Part shown: piece by piece, positions 44,358 through 52,983 of the stretch
How positions within the stretch are numbered: position 1 is the stretch's first letter
Layout of the letters: every line of letters starts with the position of its first letter
Notes under the pieces: model-generated
Told to the model about the DNA's origin: nothing
The model's input: only the letters and a program-made list of their open reading frames with translations
The model's database searches: none
Position numbers and translations under genes: made by a program
Source: Sneathiella sp. HT1-7
GTDB taxonomy: Bacteria; Pseudomonadota; Alphaproteobacteria; Sneathiellales; Sneathiellaceae
DNA length: 64,000 bases
Assembly: GCF_020731145.1 (NCBI RefSeq)
Contig: NZ_JAJFZN010000003.1
Coordinates: forward strand, 186,001-250,000
Direction: 5' to 3'

Positions 44358-45332
44358 ATGCGCGCGCTTATCTGTTCAAAGTATGATGGACCGTCTTCAC
44401 TTTATGTGGCGGAAGTTGACAGGCCTGAACCTGCTGTAGGCGAAGTATTAATTCAGACGATTGCCGCCGGGATTAGCTTTGTCGATGTGCTGATGAGCAG
44501 AAACAAGCATCAGAACAAGCATGAACCACCCTTTTCCACTGGTATGGAAGTTGTCGGCACGATTGTAGCACTGGGACCCGATGTATCGGATTTTGATGTT
44601 GGGGATCGAGTGGCCGCACTGGTGTATGAAGGCGGCCATGCTGAATTCGTTTGCGCCAAGGCTTTCGAAGTATTTTCCTTGCCGGAAAATTGCGATCCTG
44701 TCCAGACTGCCGCTGTTCTTTCCGTTGCCCTCACGTCAGAAATGGCGTTGGTCGAAAAGGGACAGATACAGCCGGGCGAAACCGTGCTGATAAGTGGGGC
44801 TGCCGGTGGGGTAGGCCTTACTGGCGTGCAGCTTGCAAAATTCCACGGCGCAAAAGTGATCGCCGCCGTCAGCGATGTTGCAAAGGCTGACGCTGCGAAG
44901 GCAGCAGGTGCCGATGCGGCGCTCATTTACGGATCGGATTTACGTGATCGTGTGAAAGAGGCAAATTCAGGACGGGATGTCGATATTGTCCTTGATCCGG
45001 TCGGTGGCGACTTTGCGGATATTGCGGCCCATTGTCTAGACTGGGATGGCCGGTATCTGATTATTGGTTTTGCGGGAGGAGGCATACCAAACTTTGCCGC
45101 TAACCGTCTTCTGGTTAAGAACCGTTCCGCTCATGGCATGGTGCTAGGCTATTACCGTTGGCACAAGCCCGCGCGATTGGCTATCGCCGCAAAGACGGTA
45201 TTTGAGGCCATTCAAATGGGCGCTCTCAAGGTGCCAACCCAACCGCTTGAGGATCTTGCAGAGGTGCCCAGAGCGCTTTCTCAAATTGAAAATCGCGAAA
45301 TGATCGGCAAGGCGGTCGTAAAACTGTCGTAG
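44358..45332 (+). CDS. NADPH:quinone oxidoreductase family protein
   Basis: This 324-residue zinc-free MDR enzyme has PAVGEVLIQTIAAGISFVDVLMSRN in the catalytic lobe and LISGAAGGVGLTGVQLAKFHGAKVIA as nucleotide site. It is closer to the quinone oxidoreductase/enoyl reductase group (similar to QOR2/PIG3) than to alcohol dehydrogenases. It follows the TRAP terminator and is convergent with the BVMO gene (12 bp between stops). It has an AAAGATAAAG ribosome site, which is modest. It may reduce an enone or quinone in the same catabolic route, but a general detoxifying role is equally possible. Confidence 0.87.
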   Translation: MRALICSKYDGPSSLYVAEVDRPEPAVGEVLIQTIAAGISFVDVLMSRNKHQNKHEPPFSTGMEVVGTIVALGPDVSDFDVGDRVAALVYEGGHAEFVCAKAFEVFSLPENCDPVQTAAVLSVALTSEMALVEKGQIQPGETVLISGAAGGVGLTGVQLAKFHGAKVIAAVSDVAKADAAKAAGADAALIYGSDLRDRVKEANSGRDVDIVLDPVGGDFADIAAHCLDWDGRYLIIGFAGGGIPNFAANRLLVKNRSAHGMVLGYYRWHKPARLAIAAKTVFEAIQMGALKVPTQPLEDLAEVPRALSQIENREMIGKAVVKLS

Positions 45333-45344
45333 CGTTTGCGAGTG

Positions 45345-47012
45345 TCAGGCTGTCGATTGTAGCGGCTTTGCCTGTGGCTCTGTCGGCTCTCCTTCAAAAT
45401 CAACACCTTCATAGTCAGTGGCCGCAACCGTTTGCAGCCGCGCCATGTATTTTGGGGAGCCGCCGTTATAGACAAGATGACGGACATGCCCGGCCTCATG
45501 ACCGACAACATTCGAATTATAACCGGTGAACCAGGATTTGGCTTTCCGCATCAGCATAATCTTGTACATTTCCACGACTTCGGCGGTCCATTCTTCTTCC
45601 GCCGCCTTGCTTGCTTCGGCGCGGGTATACCCGTGGTCCTGCATATACTCCAGTAAATCCATAAGCCAATTGACGCCGGATTCGATTCCGCGAGGATAAT
45701 TGGTCGAGGCTGAACCGCTTTGCGGGCCGTTTGGCATCAACAGGTTCGGGAAGCCATGTATCATCATCCCAAGAAACGTTGCAGGGGCTTCAAACCATTT
45801 ATCCTTTAGCTTGGCACCGCCAACCCCTTCGATATCGATATGATCGAACGCACCGGTCATCGCATCAAACCCGGTCGAGTAAATGATGACATCAAGATCA
45901 TAGTCACGAGCCGTCGTGCGGAGGCCGGTTTCGGTCACCCTTTGAAGCGGCTCTTTCTGAATATCCGTCAAATGGACATTGTCCCGATTGTAAGCCTCGA
46001 AATAGTTGGTTTCGAGAGGGACCCGCTGTATGCCGAAGCCATGATCTTTCGGTATCAATGTTTCTGCCGTCACAGGGTCTTTCACCCGTTGGCGGATGCG
46101 ATCCGCAATATAATCAGAAAATTCCGCATTGGCTTTCTCATCCATGAAAATTTCACGGAAATTAGAGAGCCATATCCCGAAACCAGGTTCATCATAGAGC
46201 TTGTCCCAAAGCGCCAACCGTTCTTCGCGGGATACTTCATAGAAGGAGCGACGGTCCGGCCGGTGCACGAAGCCACCCGGAGACTCACTGCAGGCTTCGA
46301 ATATTTCGTCATAGCGGGTACGGATGTCGGCCATTTCCGCTTCTGAGAGTTCACTGTTATTTAGCGGTGCGCTCCAATTGGGACGGCGCTGGAAGACATA
46401 GAGTTCCTCTGCCTGTTCCGCGATAACCGGAATGATCTGGATCGCCGTGGCTCCGGTGCCGATAATACCGACTTTCTTGCCGGTCAGGTCAATGCCCTCA
46501 TGCGGCCAGTAATAGGTATGAAACGACGTGCCTTTGAAGTCATCCATGCCCTCCAGTTTGGGGAGAGTTGGCTGGGAAAGTAGGCCGATGGCCATAATCA
46601 CGAACCGACAGGAGAGGGTGCGACCGTCACTTACCTTTAGCTGCCAGATTGAATTTTGCTCATCGAATTTGGCCGCCTTAACCTTGCAGTTAAACTGCAT
46701 ATGGTTTCGCAAGTTGAATTTGTCTGCGACAAAATTGAGATAGCGCAGATTCTCCGGTTGGCTCGAAAAGCGTTCTTTCCAGTGCCATTCTTCCAGAACT
46801 TCTTTTGAGAAAGAATAGCCATAGGTATAGCTTTCTGAATCAAATCGTGCGCCGGGGTAACGGTTATTATACCAGGTCCCACCGAGGTTATCGCTGCCCT
46901 CAAGCACGGTTGCGTTGATGCCCATATCAATGAGGCGCTTGATCTGGTATATGCCGGCAACACCCGCACCGATAACAATTACTTCATAATCCGTGGTGAG
47001 TTGCTGGACCAT
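45345..47012 (-). CDS. Flavin-dependent Baeyer-Villiger monooxygenase (cyclohexanone monooxygenase-like)
   Basis: This 555-residue class B flavoprotein has FAD-binding GAGVAG (residues 15-20), the BVMO fingerprint from Phe159 to Pro170 (F-x-G-x-x-x-H-x-x-x-W-P) and NADPH-binding GTGATA (185-190). It matches the length and fingerprint of cyclohexanone and steroid BVMOs, which insert oxygen next to a ketone to give esters or lactones. The start at 47012 follows CAGGAGC; an ATG 48 bp earlier is less likely. It is divergent from the transglutaminase-like gene. It could feed lactones or esters to the alpha/beta hydrolases elsewhere in the window, but this is speculative. Confidence 0.93.
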   Translation of the reverse strand: MVQQLTTDYEVIVIGAGVAGIYQIKRLIDMGINATVLEGSDNLGGTWYNNRYPGARFDSESYTYGYSFSKEVLEEWHWKERFSSQPENLRYLNFVADKFNLRNHMQFNCKVKAAKFDEQNSIWQLKVSDGRTLSCRFVIMAIGLLSQPTLPKLEGMDDFKGTSFHTYYWPHEGIDLTGKKVGIIGTGATAIQIIPVIAEQAEELYVFQRRPNWSAPLNNSELSEAEMADIRTRYDEIFEACSESPGGFVHRPDRRSFYEVSREERLALWDKLYDEPGFGIWLSNFREIFMDEKANAEFSDYIADRIRQRVKDPVTAETLIPKDHGFGIQRVPLETNYFEAYNRDNVHLTDIQKEPLQRVTETGLRTTARDYDLDVIIYSTGFDAMTGAFDHIDIEGVGGAKLKDKWFEAPATFLGMMIHGFPNLLMPNGPQSGSASTNYPRGIESGVNWLMDLLEYMQDHGYTRAEASKAAEEEWTAEVVEMYKIMLMRKAKSWFTGYNSNVVGHEAGHVRHLVYNGGSPKYMARLQTVAATDYEGVDFEGEPTEPQAKPLQSTA

Positions 47013-47223
47013 GTTTTGCTCCTGGTCTTGTTTGTTATTCTCTAGCCGGATCGCAATCAAACGATAAGCGGTTTCTTATATTAAAGATCAATAACTCTCT
47101 GGTCGCAAGTAACTTTCTTCAATCACTTGTTTCCTGTGGGGTTAATTGACAGCAACAGATAGAGGCGGTAATCAATTGAGAAAGTGCTGTTTAGAGCATG
47201 ACCGCCGAGAAAAGAATTATAGA

Positions 47224-47934
47224 ATGAAGGCGCAAGACAACCCTGTTTCCCTGGAAGCGAAAGAATTTCTACAATCTGCGGATTTTGTAGATAGTAACTC
47301 ACGCGAGGTACAGGAATTTGTCGCCAGAGCCTTTGACGGACTTGCGGACGCTGCCTCCGATACGGAAAAAACCATATGCCTGTTCAATGCGGTGCGCGAT
47401 GGTTTGCGATACGATCCGTATCAGATATCTTTGACCCCTGACGCTTATCGCGCAAGTGTAATCGCAAAAGGAAGTTCAGCGTACTGCGTGCCAAAAGCCA
47501 TCCTGTTGACGGCCTGTCTGCGGGCGGCGGGTATTCCCGCGGCGCTTGGCTTTGCGGATGTGCGTAATCATCTCAATACACCGAAGCTCAGTGAATTGAT
47601 GGGGACGGATCTCTTCATTTATCACGGTTATGTGCAGGTCTGGCTGGAAGGGAAGAGCTACAAGATTACCCCGGCCTTTAATATGGAGCTTTGTGAGCGC
47701 TTCGGTGTGAAACCGCTTGAGTTTGACGGGACGTCGGATGCGCTTTTCCACGAGTTTAATGAGCAGGATGAGCGACATATGGAGTATGAGAATGATCGAG
47801 GTGTGTTTCTCGATGTTCCGATTGAGCAGTTCCTTAGTGATTTTCGCGCAGCCTATCCAAATATGGTCTCCCATATAGAGGCTGGAGAAGTTCAAAATAC
47901 AAAAGATGCTTTTACGGAAGATGTTCAAAAGTAA
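47224..47934 (+). CDS. Transglutaminase-like superfamily protein
   Basis: This 236-residue protein of the transglutaminase-like (papain-fold) superfamily has the candidate Cys88 in AYCVPKAILLTACLRAAGIPAA and His134 in YHGYVQVWLEG. The usual third residue, Asp in a D-P/PAF context, appears as Thr149 in YKITPAFN, so the triad may be incomplete. The ATG at 47224 is the best start. Proteins of this family act as cysteine proteases, deglycylases or amidases. Its position between a divergent BVMO and a TetR regulator gives no clear pathway. No signal peptide is seen, so it is probably cytoplasmic. Confidence 0.82.
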   Translation: MKAQDNPVSLEAKEFLQSADFVDSNSREVQEFVARAFDGLADAASDTEKTICLFNAVRDGLRYDPYQISLTPDAYRASVIAKGSSAYCVPKAILLTACLRAAGIPAALGFADVRNHLNTPKLSELMGTDLFIYHGYVQVWLEGKSYKITPAFNMELCERFGVKPLEFDGTSDALFHEFNEQDERHMEYENDRGVFLDVPIEQFLSDFRAAYPNMVSHIEAGEVQNTKDAFTEDVQK

Positions 47935-48070
47935 GAAATCCGGTGTTTTAGCAGCTTTGCATCGCCTGAAACATTGCTGTACGTGATTGTTTCCTACAAT
48001 AGTTTCATATTGATTTAATTCGTTTTTTCTGCATTAGTTTATCTTTATTCTCCATTGCACTTGGCATTAT

Positions 48071-48087
48071 GGCGACGTAACGTTGCC
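48071..48087 (+). promoter_or_regulatory. Near-perfect 17-bp palindrome upstream of the tandem TetR gene
   Basis: GGCGACGTAACGTTGCC has two 8-bp arms that match at 7 of 8 positions around a central A. It lies 53 bp before the TetR-like start, downstream of a TTGCAC (48055-48060) that could serve as -35 element. Size and position fit a TetR-family operator used for autoregulation. Confidence 0.5.
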
Positions 48088-48140
48088 GATCTCGCTGAGA
48101 GACAACCTAGTGATTTCATATATTGAGGAACTAACCATCC

Positions 48141-49472
48141 ATGAACCTACAGCCGGGCAGGGCAAGCAGAGGCAAGCGCAGGCACCGGAAGTCAAACGGT
48201 ACGCGTGACGCAATTCTTGCGACAGCCGCACGGCAATTTTGTGAAAAAGGCTATGCGCGTACAACGCTTAAGGATATAGCCGCCGCCGCCGGTATGGAGG
48301 CAGGCAGCCTCTATTATCACTTTGCATCGAAGGAAGATCTGCTCGATGATGTTTTTGACCTCGGTTGCCGTCAGGTTATTGATGTTGTTTCTTCGGCATA
48401 TGATGAGCATGAGGCGCGCGGCGCGGAATTCCGAGAGATATTTTCCGCGATGGTTTATGCTCATCTGGAACAGGTCTTGGGTGGCAGCGAGTTTACAGCG
48501 GCGATTATGCGAAATTATTCCATGCTGTCTCCCGAAGCACAGGTAAGGCACCGCCGTGTGTTCGAGATTTACGGAGATATTTGGACAGCGGCGTTCTCCA
48601 ATGCCCAAAAAAAACGTGAAATCAGATCGGATGTGAATGTCTTGACCCTCCAGCAATTAATTGTTGGGGCACTCAACTGGACAACTGAATGGTTTGATAG
48701 CGATCGATTCTCGGTTCAGGAATTTTCTGAAATGACGGTTGCTCTTCTTCTCGATGGAATCCTGAATCATTCTCATAAGTGGAATGGGCGCGAGGTAGAA
48801 GGCATAATGGTTGAGCCAATGTCGCCAAAAGTCGCGGGACGGTCCAAGGCGGCGCAGACCCGACTTCACATTCTGCTTTCCACTACGCGGGCATTGCGAA
48901 AGAAGGGGTACGACGGCGTTACGCTTCGGCATATTGCCGAAGTGGCAGGGATTGAAGCGGGCAGTATTTATTACCATTTTTCCTCGAAGGAGGAGATTAT
49001 CGACGATGTGTTGTCCCGGGGACTGAACGAGATTGTTGAGGGCGTTACTTATATTCTTGAGAATGAAAATAGCTATTCTGATAACGCCAGCCGTCTCGCG
49101 TCTGCCATTCGCGCACATATGCTTTATCTATTCATACGCAATGATTTCGTCGCGATGAATATACGTATTTATGGGCAATTACCCGAGGATGTGAGAGAAA
49201 AGCATCGGCCAATAAGGCAACAATATACTAACAGTTGGAGTCGTGCATTGGTGCGGGCACAGGAAAACGGGGAAGTCCGACGTGATCTCGATGTTCTTCA
49301 GATGCGGCAGCTAATGTTAGGGGCGTTGAATTGGAGTGCCAATTGGTTTCGCCCGAATTGGGACAAGGAAGAAGTGTCGAAATCACTGGACGACTTGATT
49401 GCGAAGGTTTTGACCGTTTTCCTCGACGGGGTCGCCTTGCGCGACCAGAATAAAGATTTATCCAGCAGTTGA
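48141..49472 (+). CDS. Regulator with two complete tandem TetR modules
   Basis: This 443-residue protein contains two full TetR units, each with a DNA-binding helix-turn-helix and a ligand/dimerisation domain. Unit 1 is about residues 20-210 (TTLKDIAAAAGMEAGSLYYHF) and unit 2 about 235-435 (VTLRHIAEVAGIEAGSIYYHF). The copies also match in the ligand domain (QQLIVGALNW and RQLMLGALNW), so the whole gene was duplicated in frame. GAGGA precedes the ATG at 48141. TetR proteins normally bind DNA as dimers; a tandem protein could act as a single-chain dimer or bind asymmetric sites. Targets are unknown, and the palindrome at 48071 is a likely one. Confidence 0.9.
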   Translation: MNLQPGRASRGKRRHRKSNGTRDAILATAARQFCEKGYARTTLKDIAAAAGMEAGSLYYHFASKEDLLDDVFDLGCRQVIDVVSSAYDEHEARGAEFREIFSAMVYAHLEQVLGGSEFTAAIMRNYSMLSPEAQVRHRRVFEIYGDIWTAAFSNAQKKREIRSDVNVLTLQQLIVGALNWTTEWFDSDRFSVQEFSEMTVALLLDGILNHSHKWNGREVEGIMVEPMSPKVAGRSKAAQTRLHILLSTTRALRKKGYDGVTLRHIAEVAGIEAGSIYYHFSSKEEIIDDVLSRGLNEIVEGVTYILENENSYSDNASRLASAIRAHMLYLFIRNDFVAMNIRIYGQLPEDVREKHRPIRQQYTNSWSRALVRAQENGEVRRDLDVLQMRQLMLGALNWSANWFRPNWDKEEVSKSLDDLIAKVLTVFLDGVALRDQNKDLSSS

Positions 49473-49488
49473 GAAACATTCTCACTGC
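49465..49488. terminator. Hairpin between convergent TetR and methyltransferase genes
   Basis: A 10-bp stem with one bulged base, GCAG(T)TGAGAA paired with TTCTCACTGC, has a 3-base loop. It spans the TetR stop codon and is followed by CGCTTTAAAAAAA, so termination is plausible but the T-tract is poor. Confidence 0.4.
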
Positions 49489-49500
49489 GCTTTAAAAAAA

Positions 49501-50073
49501 TCAGACTTCATACATTCTTGGATGGCAGTATTTCCAAACGCTCGCAGGCGGCAAGTTGCGAAAAATCATGGCAGTTCTTTCGCCTTTGACGCCGAACCTG
49601 TTTGTCAGGGAAGGAGATATAGGGGCTTTGGCCGAATAGGTATATTGTACCAGGGCTCCCTGCGGATCGAGTATTGAAAAAACCTGGTCCAGAATTGTAA
49701 TTTTATCGGCCTCTCTCATATTAAGGAGTGGCAGACTGGAAATAACAATGTCAAAACAGGATCCAGATTTCGGCTGGACCACGTCGGCAATTGAACGGGC
49801 ATCTCCATTGATCACGCGGACACCGGGGAACTTTTCTGTAAGATAGATCGTCAGCTTGGTGTCACGCTCCAGCAGGCAAAGCTGGTCAGGTGTGGCGCCT
49901 TCGGCCAGCAGCGCTTTGGTAATGGCGCCGGTGCCTGGGCCGATTTCAAGTATTCGCTTACCTGAAGGAGCGGCCGCGATGGCCATGGCCCGGGCCAGCG
50001 ATTGGCCGCTCGGTACGACTGCACCTATCTGTCGAGGGTTACGTAAAAGGGCCAAGACAAAGGGTTGGTACAC
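49501..50073 (-). CDS. SAM-dependent methyltransferase, PmtA/KsgA-like
   Basis: This 190-residue small methyltransferase has an N-terminal NPRQIGAVVPSG and motif I ILEIGPGTGAITKALL (Glu43-Gly49), then LLERD, VINGDA and IVISSLPLLNM. The sequence resembles bacterial phospholipid N-methyltransferase PmtA of the Rhodobacter type, which converts phosphatidylethanolamine to phosphatidylcholine, and more loosely rRNA adenine dimethylases. The NPRQIGAVVPSG start and length near 190-200 favour PmtA. It is convergent with the TetR gene. Membrane-lipid methylation in an alphaproteobacterium would be expected biology; direct activity remains unproven. Confidence 0.78.
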   Translation of the reverse strand: MYQPFVLALLRNPRQIGAVVPSGQSLARAMAIAAAPSGKRILEIGPGTGAITKALLAEGATPDQLCLLERDTKLTIYLTEKFPGVRVINGDARSIADVVQPKSGSCFDIVISSLPLLNMREADKITILDQVFSILDPQGALVQYTYSAKAPISPSLTNRFGVKGERTAMIFRNLPPASVWKYCHPRMYEV

Positions 50074-50280
50074 TTAACCGGGCCCTCCATACGACCGGAT
50101 TGTGATCAGAAATTATACGCCGATGGATGGCGAGAATGATAATTAAACCATAAACTGCGAGTTGTTGAAAGTCCTTGATGCAGTTGCAGGACCTTGCGGA
50201 ATCAGAAAATGTCATGAAATTAAACTTCAGAGACCGACGAAGCATGAGAAAATAGCGGTGAATACAAAAGGAGAATAAAG
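50074..50280. other. Intergenic region between divergent methyltransferase and dioxygenase genes
   Basis: Divergent promoters for the two flanking genes must lie here. I see no clear inverted repeat or tRNA-like structure, only an AT-rich stretch (about 50130-50150). Confidence 0.5.
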
Positions 50281-50304
50281 ATGAATTTAGGCAGCTTTAC
50301 CTGA
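50281..50304 (+). other. Possible seven-residue leader ORF upstream of the dioxygenase gene
   Basis: AAAAGGAG (50266-50273) is followed seven bases later by ATG and a 7-codon ORF (MNLGSFT) ending TGA TAA. The ribosome site is better than that of the dioxygenase gene, which begins 51 bp after the leader stop. The amino-acid content shows no attenuator-like residue run. It could be a leader peptide or chance. Confidence 0.3.
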
Positions 50305-50355
50305 TAACAACTCCAACCGAAATTTTACGAGTATTAAACGAGAACGACGGAAAAA

Positions 50356-51207
50356 ATGGTTCAGATAGAAAAACTGACGGGATTGATGGGCGCCGAAATT
50401 ACGGGTTTCGACATTACCAACGGGGTCACAGCGGATATGGCAGATTTTCTGCGTCAGGCGCTAGCGGATTATCAGATGATTGCCCTTCGGGACCTGCACC
50501 CTACGATTAAGCAGCAGAAGGAACTTACCGAGGTTTTCGGCCCGATTATGAAACTGCCCTATGTTGAACCAATGCCCGAGGATGATGAAGTAATCGCGGT
50601 ACTGAAAGAGGCGGATGAATGCAATAAGGGCGTCTTTGGCGGAGACTGGCATTCCGATTTCAGCTTTCTTGAGAATCCACCTGCCGGCTCCATTCTGTCC
50701 GCGATCGAGGTTCCGCAAGTCGGCGGTGATACGGTCTGGGCGAGCCAGGTGTCCGCATATACTTCCCTTTCTGAAGCTCTGAAGTCGGTCGTTGACGGGC
50801 GCAAAGCTGTCCATATTGGCGCGCCCTATGGCGTGACACATCAACCACCTGAAGAAGAGCAGGCAGGAGCCTCCATTCGCATGACTCGCGGGGATCCGGC
50901 GGCTGACCGGGAAATTTTGCATCCGGCGGTTATCAGGGAACCGCTTAGCGGTCGGCAAGCGCTTTTTCTTAACCCCATCTACACAACCCGGTTTGAAGAT
51001 ATGAGCGAAGAAGAGAGTGCGCCGATCCTAGCCGACATTTATAAGCATTGCACCCGTCCGGATTTTTCCTGTCGGTTTCGCTGGCGGGCCGGGGATGTAG
51101 CGATTTGGGATAACCGCACCTGCCTGCATTACGCCACCAATGATTATGATGGCACCCGCAGGCTGTTGTATCGTACGACGTTCAGCGCTGATCCACCTGC
51201 CGCCTAA
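50356..51207 (+). CDS. TauD/TfdA-family 2-oxoglutarate-dependent dioxygenase
   Basis: This 283-residue Fe(II)/2-oxoglutarate dioxygenase has iron ligands His99 and Asp101 in GGDWHSDFSF and the distal His258 in DNRTCLHYATNDYDG, with Arg in RRLLYRTTF as 2-oxoglutarate anchor. Family members hydroxylate carbon next to a sulfonate, phenoxy ether, or sulfate ester, releasing sulfite, phenol or sulfate. With a large sulfatase elsewhere in the window an alkyl-sulfate or sulfonate role is attractive, but TfdA-like or other substrates fit too. It is convergent with the D-aminoacylase-type gene (7 bp between stops). Confidence 0.9.
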   Translation: MVQIEKLTGLMGAEITGFDITNGVTADMADFLRQALADYQMIALRDLHPTIKQQKELTEVFGPIMKLPYVEPMPEDDEVIAVLKEADECNKGVFGGDWHSDFSFLENPPAGSILSAIEVPQVGGDTVWASQVSAYTSLSEALKSVVDGRKAVHIGAPYGVTHQPPEEEQAGASIRMTRGDPAADREILHPAVIREPLSGRQALFLNPIYTTRFEDMSEEESAPILADIYKHCTRPDFSCRFRWRAGDVAIWDNRTCLHYATNDYDGTRRLLYRTTFSADPPAA

Positions 51208-51214
51208 GAGGCGT

Positions 51215-52903
51215 TCAGGCGGCCGTACCGTTCCGGAGAAGTTTACCGGGGAGCGCTGCAGCTTCAGGGATTGAGACCTGGTTTTCCTCCAATAGTATCT
51301 GTCCGTTGACGATAACAGTTTTGATACCAGATGCCGGGGAAATAAGCCGATCGGCCCCGGTCGGTAAATCATGGACACGCTCCAGTCCGCCGGCTGCAAT
51401 TGTTGTGGGATCAAAGATCACAACATCGGCCAAGGCTCCTTCTGCGATCTTGCCGCGATCCGTGATGCCAAACAGTTCAGCCGGTTTCTGAGTTAGCATA
51501 TGAATTGCCTTCTCCAGCTTAAGCGTATTTTTTTCGCGTACCCAATGCCCCAGAAGATGCGTTGAGTAGCAGGCATCGCAGAGTTGGCTCGCATGGGCAC
51601 CCGCATCGGAAAGCCCGAGTATGAGGTTGTCATCCTGCAGGAGCTCAGCGACTTCTTCCTCATCATAATTGACGATAGGGAAGCGGAAGCGGGCGACAAA
51701 ATCCGTTTCAAGTGAGAGATCAAGCACGAAATCAATCGGGTCTTTTCCCTGGCTTTCGGCAATTTCCCGAAGCGGCTTTTCTTCCCATTCTGGATTGCCA
51801 GGTGCCATGGAGATAACGCAGCGATCTATCCAGCCGGCTACAGCATTCCGGGCCCCGGTTGCCGTATCGTCCCTGAACTGGTCGCGAAACTCAGGGTCGC
51901 GATAGATTGCTTTCCGGCCTTTGCGGTCTGCTTCCATGATCTGTTTGAAGAGGGGGCGCATCTCGAAGGGGAAAGGCTCGTTGAATTCAAAATCGAAATT
52001 GATCGGGCGACAGGCGACCTGAGGATGAATTTTCACGCCGTCTTCCCGAAGTTTGCGTGTTGTTTCCTGATGGCGGCGATGGGAGCCGGGGCCGGACATG
52101 CCGGAGAGAAGCGCCGTCCAGGTCACCGGGATATCATGCTTCTGAGAGAGCAAGGCAAGCTGGTCATGAAACAAAGTCGGACCAACAGTTGCCTGAACTA
52201 TTTTTGCTCCGCCAAGACGTGCAGCCGCAACCAATTGGTCCATCTCAATCATATCGGCGAGGCGGCTTGGCACCGGCTTGCCGCCATAGCCATGATGCGT
52301 CGTCGCTTGTGATGTGGAAAACCCGATTGCGCCAGCTTCCATCGCCTCGCGGACGATATCTGCCATGCTGGCGACCTCCTCGTCATTGGCGGTCCGCTCC
52401 ACCGCTTCAGGTCCCATGACATAGGTTCGTATCGGAGTATGTCCGGCAAAAACTGCTAAATTAATGGCTGTCCCGCGTGCCTCAATCGCGTCCATATATT
52501 CAGCGAAACTCTCGAACGGCCAGTCACTCCCGAGCCCTTCCGCAAGGGCGTCAAAGGACATCCCCTCAACTTTTTCTAAGGTCCGCATGATACTGGTGCG
52601 GTGCTCGGGCCGGGTAGGCGCAACGCCAAAGCCGCAATTGCCGATGACGGCGGTTGTCACGCCATGCCAGGGCGAAATGGAGAGCATCCGGTCCCAGATT
52701 ACTTGTGCGTCGTAATGGGTGTGGATATCCACGAAACCGGGGGAGATAACCATGCTGGTTGCATCAATTTCTCGTGCGGCGTCCTCCTCAACCTCGCCGA
52801 CAGAGACGATCTTGCCGTCTTTGATGCCGACATCTCCGATATAGCCGGGCGCTCCCGTCCCGTCGATGATGGTTCCGTTTGTGATTTTAAGGTCGAGTGA
52901 CAT
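51215..52903 (-). CDS. N-acyl-D-amino-acid deacylase/dihydroorotase-like amidohydrolase
   Basis: This 562-residue amidohydrolase has the metal site SPGFVDIHTHYDAQ and a long barrel with GFSTSQATTHHGYGGKPVPSR and LILGLSDAGAHASQLCDA. It ends with RGKIAEGALADVVIFDPTTI and VIVNGQILLEE. It belongs to the D-aminoacylase (AAL) family, which hydrolyses N-acyl-D-amino acids, but many members of this length are uncharacterised and are found next to acyl-CoA dehydrogenases. It is followed upstream, on the same strand, by two ACAD genes. A gap of 80 bp separates it from the ACAD pair. Confidence 0.88.
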   Translation of the reverse strand: MSLDLKITNGTIIDGTGAPGYIGDVGIKDGKIVSVGEVEEDAAREIDATSMVISPGFVDIHTHYDAQVIWDRMLSISPWHGVTTAVIGNCGFGVAPTRPEHRTSIMRTLEKVEGMSFDALAEGLGSDWPFESFAEYMDAIEARGTAINLAVFAGHTPIRTYVMGPEAVERTANDEEVASMADIVREAMEAGAIGFSTSQATTHHGYGGKPVPSRLADMIEMDQLVAAARLGGAKIVQATVGPTLFHDQLALLSQKHDIPVTWTALLSGMSGPGSHRRHQETTRKLREDGVKIHPQVACRPINFDFEFNEPFPFEMRPLFKQIMEADRKGRKAIYRDPEFRDQFRDDTATGARNAVAGWIDRCVISMAPGNPEWEEKPLREIAESQGKDPIDFVLDLSLETDFVARFRFPIVNYDEEEVAELLQDDNLILGLSDAGAHASQLCDACYSTHLLGHWVREKNTLKLEKAIHMLTQKPAELFGITDRGKIAEGALADVVIFDPTTIAAGGLERVHDLPTGADRLISPASGIKTVIVNGQILLEENQVSIPEAAALPGKLLRNGTAA

Positions 52904-52983
52904 AGTTTTTCTCCCTCTTGCGGCGGGGCGTCTTGCGCGCCCGTTACCGCTTTGTTGCGATGTGCGTCGCCGTGTCGGTGTGG

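Noticed and set aside
51215-52903. Dihydropyrimidinase/hydantoinase as identity of the amidohydrolase
   Set aside because: The length of 562 residues and the SQATTHHGYGGKPVPSR segment fit the D-aminoacylase group better.
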